35,907 nucleotides of DNA, taken from Candidatus Ruminococcus avistercoris (GTDB lineage Bacteria > Bacillota > Clostridia > Lachnospirales > Lachnospiraceae). The stretch covers positions 1-35,907 of the forward strand of contig DWVJ01000045.1 of the NCBI GenBank assembly GCA_019120315.1, in the 5' to 3' direction. Position numbers and translations under genes: made by a program. The notes below the pieces were generated by a model. The model was given only the letters and a program-made list of their open reading frames with translations. It searched no databases and had not been told where the DNA came from. This document shows positions 15,819-23,493 of the stretch, piece by piece (positions within the stretch are counted from its first letter, which is position 1; each line of letters opens with the position of its first letter).

Positions 15819-16763
15819 ATGAAATCATCGAATATCGGCGGACAGGCAGTACTGGAAGGCATTATGATGCGCCACAAAGATGTGTATTCGGTGGCGGTGC
15901 GCAGACCGGACGGAGAGATCGAAGTGAAAACGCAGCCCTACAAGAGTCTGGTGAAAAGCGAGGCGCTGAAACGTACGCCCATCGTGCGCGGCGTGTTTAA
16001 TTTCATCGAATCGCTGGTGGTGGGGATGAAGTGTCTGACATATTCCGCCAGCTTTTTTGAAGAGGAGGAAGAGGGGGCCAGGGAGGCCCCCGTTCTGTCC
16101 CAAAAAGAAAAAGAAGAGGCGGAGCAAAAGAAGCAAAAGCAGGATAACCTGCTGATGGGGATGACGGTGGCGGTTTCCATCGTGCTTTCCGTGGCCATTT
16201 TCATCATGCTGCCCTACTTTATCGCCAGTTTTCTGCGCCGTGTGACGGACTCGGAGTCTCTGATCGCCATCGCGGAGGCCTGCGTGCGTCTGGTAATCTT
16301 CCTGGGCTATATCGCGCTGATCTCCCGGATGAAGGATATCCAGCGGGTGTTCATGTACCACGGAGCCGAACATAAATGCATCAACTGTGTGGAGCACGGG
16401 CTGGATCTGACGGTGGAAAACGTGATGAAAAGTTCCAGAGAGCATAAGCGGTGCGGCACCAGCTTTTTGCTGTTTGTGATGATCGTCAGTATTATTTTTT
16501 TCTTATTTATAAGAGTGTCCTCTCCCTGGCTGCGGGTGGTGGTGCGTCTGCTGCTGGTTCCCGTGATCGCCGGCGTATCCTATGAGATCATCCGTCTGGC
16601 GGGCAGCAGCGACAACCGGTTCGTCAATCTTTTGAGCAAGCCGGGCCTGGCGCTGCAGCGGCTGACGACAAGGGAGCCGGATGAATCCATGGTGGAGGTG
16701 GCTATCGCCGCTGTGGAGGCGGTCTTCGACTGGAAGGCGTACCTGCGGGAGAATCGGCCATGA
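15819..16763 (+). CDS. DUF1385 family membrane protein
   Basis: 314 residues. The family hallmark GGQAVLEGIMMR stands at residues 5-16. A charged Glu/Lys/Gln-rich stretch (about 85-110) precedes several membrane segments: about 112-135, 150-170, and a pair near 220-255. A conserved HGAEHKCINCVEHG motif with His, Glu and Cys residues (about 183-196) suggests metal binding. Its function is unknown; in Firmicutes it is typically found between rpmE and prmC/prfA, as here. Its stop overlaps prmC (ATGA), so the two are co-translated. Confidence 0.93.
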   Translation: MKSSNIGGQAVLEGIMMRHKDVYSVAVRRPDGEIEVKTQPYKSLVKSEALKRTPIVRGVFNFIESLVVGMKCLTYSASFFEEEEEGAREAPVLSQKEKEEAEQKKQKQDNLLMGMTVAVSIVLSVAIFIMLPYFIASFLRRVTDSESLIAIAEACVRLVIFLGYIALISRMKDIQRVFMYHGAEHKCINCVEHGLDLTVENVMKSSREHKRCGTSFLLFVMIVSIIFFLFIRVSSPWLRVVVRLLLVPVIAGVSYEIIRLAGSSDNRFVNLLSKPGLALQRLTTREPDESMVEVAIAAVEAVFDWKAYLRENRP

Positions 16764-17596
16764 ATACCTATGCGTCGGCTTTGCGATATGGGAAGAAATA
16801 TCTGGCCGACCGGCAGATCGAAAACAGCGGCGGGGACGCCTGGTATCTGATGGAATATGTGTGGGGGATCGACAGGAACTATTATTTCCTCCACTCGGAT
16901 GATATAATAGAACAAAAAGACGAAGAACGATATCGGGATCTGCTGCAGAAGCGGGGGAGTCATATCCCGCTGCAGCATCTGACGGGAACCTGTGATTTCA
17001 TGGGCCTTACCTTTCAGGTGAACGATCAGGTGCTGATTCCCAGGCAGGATACGGAGACGCTGGTGGAGTCGGCTCTTTCGCGGCTGAAAGAAGGAGACCG
17101 GGCGCTGGATCTTTGCACCGGTTCCGGGTGCATTATTTTAAGCCTTGAAAAGCTGGCACCGGGTATCCGGGGGCTGGGAGCGGACATCTCCGCGGCGGCG
17201 CTTGCGGTGGCCAAAAGGAACCGGGACAGTCTGGGGCTGGAGTCGGATTTTTGCAGAAGCGATCTGTTCGAGGGGATCGAAGGCGTTTTTGATATGATCG
17301 TTTCCAATCCGCCCTACATCGCTTCCGGAAAGATCCCGGGGCTGATGGAAGAGGTGCGCGGCTTTGAACCGCTCCTGGCGCTGGACGGCGGGGCGGACGG
17401 TCTGGACTTTTACCGGAGGATCATAAAAGACGCCCGGGATTTTTTAAAGCCGGGCGGCTGGCTGGGACTGGAAATCGGATACGACCAGCGGGAAGCGGTG
17501 GAGGAACTGCTGCGCAGGCAGGGCTTCATAAGGACGGAAACCCTGCAGGATCTGGCGGGACTGGACCGGACGGTCTGGGCTGAAAATCCCTTTTGA
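16760..17596 (+). CDS. prmC: Release factor glutamine N5-methyltransferase
   Basis: 278 residues. PrmC methylates the Gln of the GGQ loop in release factors. The N-terminal helical domain (about 1-75) binds the release factor; the Rossmann methyltransferase domain shows LDLCTGSGCI (SAM-binding) and the catalytic NPPY in IVSNPPYIAS. It overlaps the DUF1385 gene by 4 bases and lies 31 bases before prfA, its substrate gene, a classical pairing. Confidence 0.96.
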   Translation: MNTYASALRYGKKYLADRQIENSGGDAWYLMEYVWGIDRNYYFLHSDDIIEQKDEERYRDLLQKRGSHIPLQHLTGTCDFMGLTFQVNDQVLIPRQDTETLVESALSRLKEGDRALDLCTGSGCIILSLEKLAPGIRGLGADISAAALAVAKRNRDSLGLESDFCRSDLFEGIEGVFDMIVSNPPYIASGKIPGLMEEVRGFEPLLALDGGADGLDFYRRIIKDARDFLKPGGWLGLEIGYDQREAVEELLRRQGFIRTETLQDLAGLDRTVWAENPF

Positions 17597-17627
17597 GGAA
17601 AAGAAACCATAACAGGAGGAAAGATTC

Positions 17628-18704
17628 ATGTTTGACAAGCTGGAGGATCTTCTGATCCGGTTTGATGAAATCTTAAATGAGTTAAATGAACCCAATGTGG
17701 CGGGGGACTCGGGACGGTTCCAGAAGCTGATGAAGGAGCAGAGCGACCTGCAGCCCATTGTGGACGCCTACAAAGAATATAAAAACTGTAAACAGACGGT
17801 GGAGGACAGTCTGTCCATGCTGGAGAGCGAATCGGATGAGGAGATGCGGGAAATGTTAAAGGAAGAGCTGTCTTCTTCCAAAAAACGCATCGAGGAGCTG
17901 GAGCATGAGCTGAAGGTACTGCTGCTGCCCAAAGACCCAAACGACAATAAAAACGTCATCGTAGAGATCCGGGGCGGAGCCGGCGGGGACGAGGCTGCGC
18001 TGTTTGCCGCGGACGTTTACCGGATGTATGTGAAATATGCGGAATCCCACCGTTGGAAGACGGAACTGATCAGCCTCAATGAGAACGGAAACGGCGGTTT
18101 TAAAGAGGTTACCTTTATGATCAACGGTCAGGGCGCCTATTCCCGTCTGAAGTACGAAAGCGGCGTGCACCGGGTGCAGCGGGTGCCGGAGACGGAGTCC
18201 AGCGGCCGGATCCATACGTCCACCATCACGGTGGCCATCATGCCGGAGGCGGAGGAGATCGACTTCCAGCTGGATATGAACGACTGCAAATTCGATGTGT
18301 TCCGCGCGTCGGGAAACGGCGGGCAGTGTGTCAATACCACCGACTCGGCGGTGCGGCTGACCCATATTCCCACGGGTATTGTGATTTCCTGCCAGGATGA
18401 AAAATCCCAGCTGAAAAATAAAGAAAAAGCGCTGAAGGTGCTGCGGGCGCGGCTGTACGAGATGGAGCTGGAAAAGCAGCATGACGAAGAGGCGCAGCTG
18501 CGAAGGAGCCAGGTGGGAACGGGAGACCGTTCGGAGAAGATCCGTACCTATAATTTCCCCCAGGGAAGGGTGACGGATCACCGGATCAAACTGACGCTTC
18601 ACCGGCTGGACGACATTCTGAACGGAGATCTGGACGAGATCATCGACAGCCTGATCGCTGCAGACCAGGCAGCCAAACTGAGCAGACTGCAGGAAGAGAC
18701 ATAA
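17628..18704 (+). CDS. prfA: Peptide chain release factor 1
   Basis: 358 residues, full length. RF1 recognises UAA and UAG: the PxT anticodon-like motif is PET (P187-T189). The GGQ peptidyl-hydrolysis motif is at residues 231-233, inside [16 protein letters not shown]. The N-terminal domain (about 1-100) is helical and acidic. AGGAGG ribosome site. It forms an operon with prmC. Confidence 0.97.
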   Translation: MFDKLEDLLIRFDEILNELNEPNVAGDSGRFQKLMKEQSDLQPIVDAYKEYKNCKQTVEDSLSMLESESDEEMREMLKEELSSSKKRIEELEHELKVLLLPKDPNDNKNVIVEIRGGAGGDEAALFAADVYRMYVKYAESHRWKTELISLNENGNGGFKEVTFMINGQGAYSRLKYESGVHRVQRVPETESSGRIHTSTITVAIMPEAEEIDFQLDMNDCKFDVFRASGNGGQCVNTTDSAVRLTHIPTGIVISCQDEKSQLKNKEKALKVLRARLYEMELEKQHDEEAQLRRSQVGTGDRSEKIRTYNFPQGRVTDHRIKLTLHRLDDILNGDLDEIIDSLIAADQAAKLSRLQEET

Positions 18705-18738
18705 CAGTCTGAAATAAAGATAGCGGAGGATACGAGGG

Positions 18739-19665
18739 ATGAAGAAAACAGCGCTGGTAATCATGGCGGCAGGCATCGGCAGCCGGTTTGGCAAAGGGAT
18801 CAAACAGCTGGAGCCGGTGGGGCCAAACGGAGAGATTATCATGGACTATTCCATCCATGACGCACTGGAAGCCGGGTTTGACAAGGTGGTATTTATCATA
18901 CGAAAGGATCTGGAAGAGGACTTTCGCAGGATCATCGGAAACCGGATCGAAAAGCTGACGCAGGTACAGTATGCGTTTCAGGCGCTGGAGGATCTGCCGG
19001 AGGGCTTTGTAAAGCCAAAAGGCCGGACGAAACCCTGGGGGACAGGCCAGGCGGTGCTTTGCTGCAAAGACCTTCTTGAGGAGCCCTTTGTGGTGATCAA
19101 TGCAGACGATTATTACGGCAAGGAGCCTTACGTGAGGCTTCACGAATATCTGGTGCGGGAGACGGGCGAGCGGGAAGATCAGATCCCTGTCTGCATGGCC
19201 GGATTCACCCTGGGGAATACCTTAAGCGACAACGGCGGCGTGACCAGGGGCATCTGCCAGATGGACGGCAGCGGCCGGCTGACCGGCATCCGCGAGACGA
19301 AAAATATCGTAAAGACTTTGGACGGAGCAGCGGTGGAGGGCCCCGGCGGACTGACGCCGGTGGATGTAAATTCCAAGGTGTCCATGAATATGTGGGGGCT
19401 GACGCCGGCATTTCTGCAGGAGCTGGAGACGGGATTTGTCAGGTTTTTGAAGAATCTGACGCCGGAAGAGGAACAAAAAGCGGAGTACCTTCTCCCCACC
19501 ATCATCGACGGGCTGATCCAGGAGGGCCGCGCCCGGGTGAAGGTGATCGATACCGACGCCCGCTGGTTCGGCGTCACTTATCAGGAGGATAAGGAAGCCG
19601 TGGTGCAGGCGATCCGCAAATTGATCCAGCAGGGCGTTTATCAGGAAAAATTATTTCAGCAGTAA
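18739..19665 (+). CDS. Sugar nucleotidyltransferase-family protein (GlmU/GalU-like fold)
   Basis: 308 residues. The N-terminal NTP-transferase signature is ALVIMAAGIGSRFGKGIKQL (Gly-rich loop, then Lys). A second conserved patch, INADDYYGKEPY, carries the metal-binding Asp residues, and KPWGTGQAVL is typical of the sugar/base pocket. It should transfer a nucleoside monophosphate to a sugar-1-phosphate, but the substrate cannot be assigned; it lacks the classic GalU sequence landmarks and the GlmU hexapeptide-repeat domain. It sits 10 bases before glmM, so a role with GlcN-1-P or another amino-sugar phosphate is plausible (inference). Confidence 0.85.
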   Translation: MKKTALVIMAAGIGSRFGKGIKQLEPVGPNGEIIMDYSIHDALEAGFDKVVFIIRKDLEEDFRRIIGNRIEKLTQVQYAFQALEDLPEGFVKPKGRTKPWGTGQAVLCCKDLLEEPFVVINADDYYGKEPYVRLHEYLVRETGEREDQIPVCMAGFTLGNTLSDNGGVTRGICQMDGSGRLTGIRETKNIVKTLDGAAVEGPGGLTPVDVNSKVSMNMWGLTPAFLQELETGFVRFLKNLTPEEEQKAEYLLPTIIDGLIQEGRARVKVIDTDARWFGVTYQEDKEAVVQAIRKLIQQGVYQEKLFQQ

Positions 19666-19675
19666 GGAGAAAAGC

Positions 19676-21022
19676 ATGGGTAAATATTTTGGAACAGACG
19701 GATTTCGCGGCGAGGCCAATATCGATCTGACGGTGGAGCATGCCTATAAAGTGGGGCGTTTTCTGGGATGGTACTACGGGCAGGATCATAAAGCCCAGGT
19801 GGTGATCGGAAAGGATACCAGAAGAAGCAGCTACATGTTTGAGTATTCTCTGGTGGCGGGGCTGACGGCCTCGGGTGCGGACGTCTATCTGCTGCACGTG
19901 ACCACCACTCCCAGCGTATCTTATGTGGTGCGTACGGAAAACTTCGACTGCGGCATCATGATTTCCGCCAGTCACAATCCTTTCTATGACAACGGGATCA
20001 AGATCATCAACGGCATGGGGCAGAAGCTGGAGGCTTCTGTGGAGGAGCAGATCGAAAGGTATATCGACGATGAAAAACCGAAGATTCCCTTTGCGCTGCG
20101 GGAAAATATCGGGCGCACGGTGGATTTCTCAGCGGGCAGGAACCGCTACATCGGCTATCTGATTTCCATCGCCACCCGTTCGTTTAAAGGAAAGAGGGTG
20201 GGGCTGGACTGTTCCAACGGCAGCGCTTCCTCCATCGCCAAAAGTGTGTTCGACGCGCTGGGAGCCAAGACGTACGTGATCCACAATGAGCCGGACGGAA
20301 CCAACATCAACCGGGACTGCGGTTCCACCCACATCGAGAAACTGCAGCAGTTTGTGCGGGAGAAGCATCTGGACGTGGGATTCGCCTATGACGGAGACGC
20401 AGACCGCTGTATCGCCGTGGATGAGAACGGAAAGGTGATAAACGGGGATCTGATCCTCTATGTCTGCGGGAAATATATGAAGGAACAGGGACGCCTGGAC
20501 AACGATACCATCGTCACCACGGTAATGTCCAACCTGGGACTTTACAAAGCCTGCGACCGGGCGGGGATCCGTTATGAAAAGACGGCGGTGGGCGACAAAT
20601 ACGTCTGCGAAAATATGATGACAAACGGCCACAGCCTGGGTGGGGAACAGTCGGGGCATATCATCTTTGGCAAACATGCCACCACGGGCGACGGGATCCT
20701 CACCTCTTTGATGATCATGGAGGTGATTCTGGAGAAAAAACTGCCCCTGGGAGTACTGGCCTCCGAGGTGGTGATCTATCCCCAGATGCTGAAAAACGTC
20801 CGTGTGGCCAGCAAGGAGAAAGCAAAAGCCAACGAGGCGGTACAAAAGGCCGTGCAGGAAGTGGCGGACCGTCTGGGCGACGAAGGCAGGATCCTGGTAA
20901 GAGAGAGCGGAACCGAGCCGGTGATCCGCGTCATGGTGGAAGCGCAGCAGGATGAGATCTGTAAAGAATGCGTGGAACAGGTGATCGCGGTGATGGATCA
21001 GGAAGGCCTGATCGTGGGCTGA
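19676..21022 (+). CDS. glmM: Phosphoglucosamine mutase
   Basis: 448 residues, the usual length. GlmM converts GlcN-6-P to GlcN-1-P for peptidoglycan precursors. The N-terminus KYFGTDGFRGEAN is diagnostic. The phosphoserine is S99 in ISASHNPFYDNGIK, the Mg-binding loop is YDGDADRC, the sugar loop is GGEQSGHI, and the phosphate-binding loop is RESGTEPVIRVM. All key residues are intact. Ribosome site AAGGAG. Probably co-transcribed with the nucleotidyltransferase just upstream. Confidence 0.96.
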   Translation: MGKYFGTDGFRGEANIDLTVEHAYKVGRFLGWYYGQDHKAQVVIGKDTRRSSYMFEYSLVAGLTASGADVYLLHVTTTPSVSYVVRTENFDCGIMISASHNPFYDNGIKIINGMGQKLEASVEEQIERYIDDEKPKIPFALRENIGRTVDFSAGRNRYIGYLISIATRSFKGKRVGLDCSNGSASSIAKSVFDALGAKTYVIHNEPDGTNINRDCGSTHIEKLQQFVREKHLDVGFAYDGDADRCIAVDENGKVINGDLILYVCGKYMKEQGRLDNDTIVTTVMSNLGLYKACDRAGIRYEKTAVGDKYVCENMMTNGHSLGGEQSGHIIFGKHATTGDGILTSLMIMEVILEKKLPLGVLASEVVIYPQMLKNVRVASKEKAKANEAVQKAVQEVADRLGDEGRILVRESGTEPVIRVMVEAQQDEICKECVEQVIAVMDQEGLIVG

Positions 21023-21054
21023 CCGGGGATAAGAAGAAGTAAGAGGGACTGCAA

Positions 21055-22086
21055 ATGAGGAAAGTATGCTGGATGCTGCTGGGCGTCCTGTTACTGACAG
21101 GGTGCGGCGGTTTTTCCAAAACGAATTATTATGAAGAGGGAGCGGCGCTGCTGGAAAAGGGAGATTATGAAGAGGCGGCGACTTATTTCAACGAGGCCAT
21201 CGAGATGGAAGAAAGACTGCCGGAATCCTACCGGGGGCTTGGCATCAGCCAGCTGAACCTGGGAGACGAAGCGGCGGCCATCGCGGCCCTTTCCCGGAGT
21301 CTGAACGCGCTGGACAATACCAACGTGGAGTTTGAGACGGATGTGATGTATTATCTGGCCAAAGCCCGCATGGATTACGGGGAATATGACGAAGCGGCCC
21401 AGGTTTATACAGATATGCTGAAGCTGAAGAAAGATCCGGAAGTATATTTCCGCCGCGGAACGGTGTACCTGAAGCTTGGAGAGCCGGAAAAAGCGGCAGC
21501 GGACTTTGACGCCGCCGTGGCGGACAGCCGGGACTACGATATGTATCTGCGGATCTGGGAATCCTATCAGGATGCGGATCAGGATATGGAAGGGGAAGCT
21601 TATCTGGACCGCGCTTTGGAAATCAAGCCGAAGGAAGCGCAGGATTACAGTTCCCGCGGAAGAGTCTACTATGAAATGAAGGATTATGACAGCGCGAGGG
21701 AAGAGCTGACCCGGGCCATCCAGGAGGGGGACGACGAGGCGGTGCTGATACTGGGCAAGGTTTACCTGGCCATGGAGGACGCGGCCAGCGCCAGAGGCAT
21801 GTATCAGGAATATCTCCAGGATGGGGAAAACGACGCCAAGGCTTACAATGGACTGGCGCTGTGCGATATCTATGAGGGACGTTACGAAGAAGCGCTGGAA
21901 AACATCAAAAACGGTCTGGCCTGTAAGGACGAGGAAGAGCAGCAGAGTCTGCTGTTCAACGAGATCGTCGCCTATGAGTATCAGCTGGATTTTGAGACGG
22001 CCAAGGAGAAGATGGCATCCTATCTGGAACAGTATCCGGACGATGAGGAAGCGCTGCGGGAGAACGAGTTTTTAAGCACCCGCTAG
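21055..22086 (+). CDS. TPR-repeat lipoprotein
   Basis: 343 residues. An N-terminal lipoprotein signal with LLTGC lipobox (C17) anchors it outside the membrane. About seven TPR-like helical repeats follow (for example YYEEGAALLEKGDYEEAATY and AYNGLALCDIYEGRYEEALE). TPRs mediate protein contacts; the partner is unknown. It lies 32 bases after glmM and 36 before hflX, so it may belong to this envelope-related operon. Confidence 0.88.
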   Translation: MRKVCWMLLGVLLLTGCGGFSKTNYYEEGAALLEKGDYEEAATYFNEAIEMEERLPESYRGLGISQLNLGDEAAAIAALSRSLNALDNTNVEFETDVMYYLAKARMDYGEYDEAAQVYTDMLKLKKDPEVYFRRGTVYLKLGEPEKAAADFDAAVADSRDYDMYLRIWESYQDADQDMEGEAYLDRALEIKPKEAQDYSSRGRVYYEMKDYDSAREELTRAIQEGDDEAVLILGKVYLAMEDAASARGMYQEYLQDGENDAKAYNGLALCDIYEGRYEEALENIKNGLACKDEEEQQSLLFNEIVAYEYQLDFETAKEKMASYLEQYPDDEEALRENEFLSTR

Positions 22087-22122
22087 AAAAACGGCGGGGG
22101 ATGAGATGCAGGGGGAATGGTT

Positions 22123-23361
22123 ATGCAGCTGTTCGAATCGAAAAGTGTGGAGGAACGTGTGATCCTTGTGGGGATCCAGGACAGCCGGGAAGATGAGGTG
22201 AAATCGCTGCGGGAGCTGGAGGAACTGGTGGATACGGCGGGAGCGGTGACTGTGGGGAAAGTGATCCAGAAAAGAGAGAGCATCCATCCGGCCAGCTATG
22301 TGGGGCCGGGCAAGCTGGAGGAGCTGCGGGAACTGCTCTATACGCTGGACGCCACCGGCATCGTCTGCGACGATGAACTGTCGCCGGCCCAGTATGCCGT
22401 CCTGGAAGAGGAGCTGGAATGTAAAGTGATGGACCGGACGCTGGTGATCCTGGATATCTTTGCCGGGCGGGCAGCCACCAAGGAAGGAAAGCTGCAGGTG
22501 GAGCTGGCTCAGCTGAAATACCGGGCCGCCAGGCTGGTGGGTCTTCGCCGTTCCCTTTCCAGGCTGGGCGGCGGTATCGGCACCAGGGGGCCGGGCGAGA
22601 AAAAGCTGGAGGTAGACCGGCGGGTGATCCACGGCCGGATCTCTCAGCTGAAGCGGGAGCTGGAGGAGGTACACCGCCACCAGGAACTGCTGCGGGGCAG
22701 GAGAATCAAGGGTAATCAGAAAGTGGCGGCCATCGTGGGTTATACGAACGCAGGAAAGTCTACGCTGTTAAACGCCCTCACCGGATCCCAGGTGATGGAA
22801 GAGGACAAGCTGTTTGCCACCCTGGATCCCACCACCAGGATGCTGGAACTGCCCGGCGGTCAGCAGATGCTGCTGACGGATACTGTGGGATTTATCCGCA
22901 AGCTGCCCCACCATCTGGTGGAAGCTTTTAAAAGCACGCTGGAGGAAGCCAGGTATGCCGATGTGATTATTCATGTGGTGGACGGATCCAATCCTCAGAT
23001 GGACGAGCAGATGGATGTGGTCTATGAGACGCTGCGCCAGCTGGGCGTGGAAGGCAAAAAAATGATCACCCTGTTTAACAAACAGGATCAGGTGGACTGC
23101 CCGGAGGTGCTGCGGGATGAACGGGCGGATGTGATCATCCGCACCTCGGCCAAGACAGGGCTGGGCCTGGACAAGCTGAAAGAAGAACTGGCCCATATCC
23201 TGCAGGAGGAGCAGATCTATATCGAGCGGACTTACGGCTATGACAGGGCCGGCGCCATTTCTCTGATCCGCACCAGAGGGCAGATCCTGGAGGAGGAGTA
23301 CCTGCCGGAGGGCATCGCGGTGAAAGCGTACGTGCCGGTGGAAATATTTGGGAAAGTGTGA
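22123..23361 (+). CDS. hflX: GTPase HflX
   Basis: 412 residues from ATG 22123, which has GGGGGA at 22111-22116 (6 bases away). An ATG at 22117 abuts that site and is less likely. HflX is a ribosome-associated GTPase that rescues stalled or heat-damaged ribosomes. The N-terminal HflX domain has the SYVGPGKLEEL pattern and GGGIGTRGPGEKKLE. The G domain has G1 GYTNAGKST (from G206), G3 DTVGFIRKLPHHL and G4 NKQD. Intact. Strong terminator directly after. Confidence 0.95.
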   Translation: MQLFESKSVEERVILVGIQDSREDEVKSLRELEELVDTAGAVTVGKVIQKRESIHPASYVGPGKLEELRELLYTLDATGIVCDDELSPAQYAVLEEELECKVMDRTLVILDIFAGRAATKEGKLQVELAQLKYRAARLVGLRRSLSRLGGGIGTRGPGEKKLEVDRRVIHGRISQLKRELEEVHRHQELLRGRRIKGNQKVAAIVGYTNAGKSTLLNALTGSQVMEEDKLFATLDPTTRMLELPGGQQMLLTDTVGFIRKLPHHLVEAFKSTLEEARYADVIIHVVDGSNPQMDEQMDVVYETLRQLGVEGKKMITLFNKQDQVDCPEVLRDERADVIIRTSAKTGLGLDKLKEELAHILQEEQIYIERTYGYDRAGAISLIRTRGQILEEEYLPEGIAVKAYVPVEIFGKV

Positions 23362-23395
23362 GAAAGCCCCTAATTATGGGGTTTTCTTTCTTTTT
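23362..23395 (+). terminator. Rho-independent terminator after hflX
   Basis: GAAAGCCCC (23362-23370) pairs with GGGGTTTTC (23378-23386) with a TAATTAT loop, followed by TTTCTTTTTG. It begins immediately after the stop codon. Confidence 0.92.
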
Positions 23396-23421
23396 GCCCA
23401 CAAGATATGGTATTTTGGCTG

Positions 23422-23450
23422 TTGACGGAAGTTTCAGCTTCTGTTATGAT
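23422..23450 (+). promoter_or_regulatory. Sigma-A-type promoter for nrdD
   Basis: -35 TTGACG (23422-23427), 17-base spacer, -10 TATGAT (23445-23450). The nrdD start at 23494 is 43 bases downstream. No extended NrdR-box pair was recognised by eye. Confidence 0.75.
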
Positions 23451-23493
23451 TAACCATAGCGGCGATATTATACAGGAGGAGGCAAAAGAGAAT

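Noticed and set aside
23407-23493. Longer N-terminus for NrdD
   Set aside because: The extension would run through the -35 and -10 boxes and lacks homology to the ATP-cone; the ATG at 23494 has a strong ribosome site.
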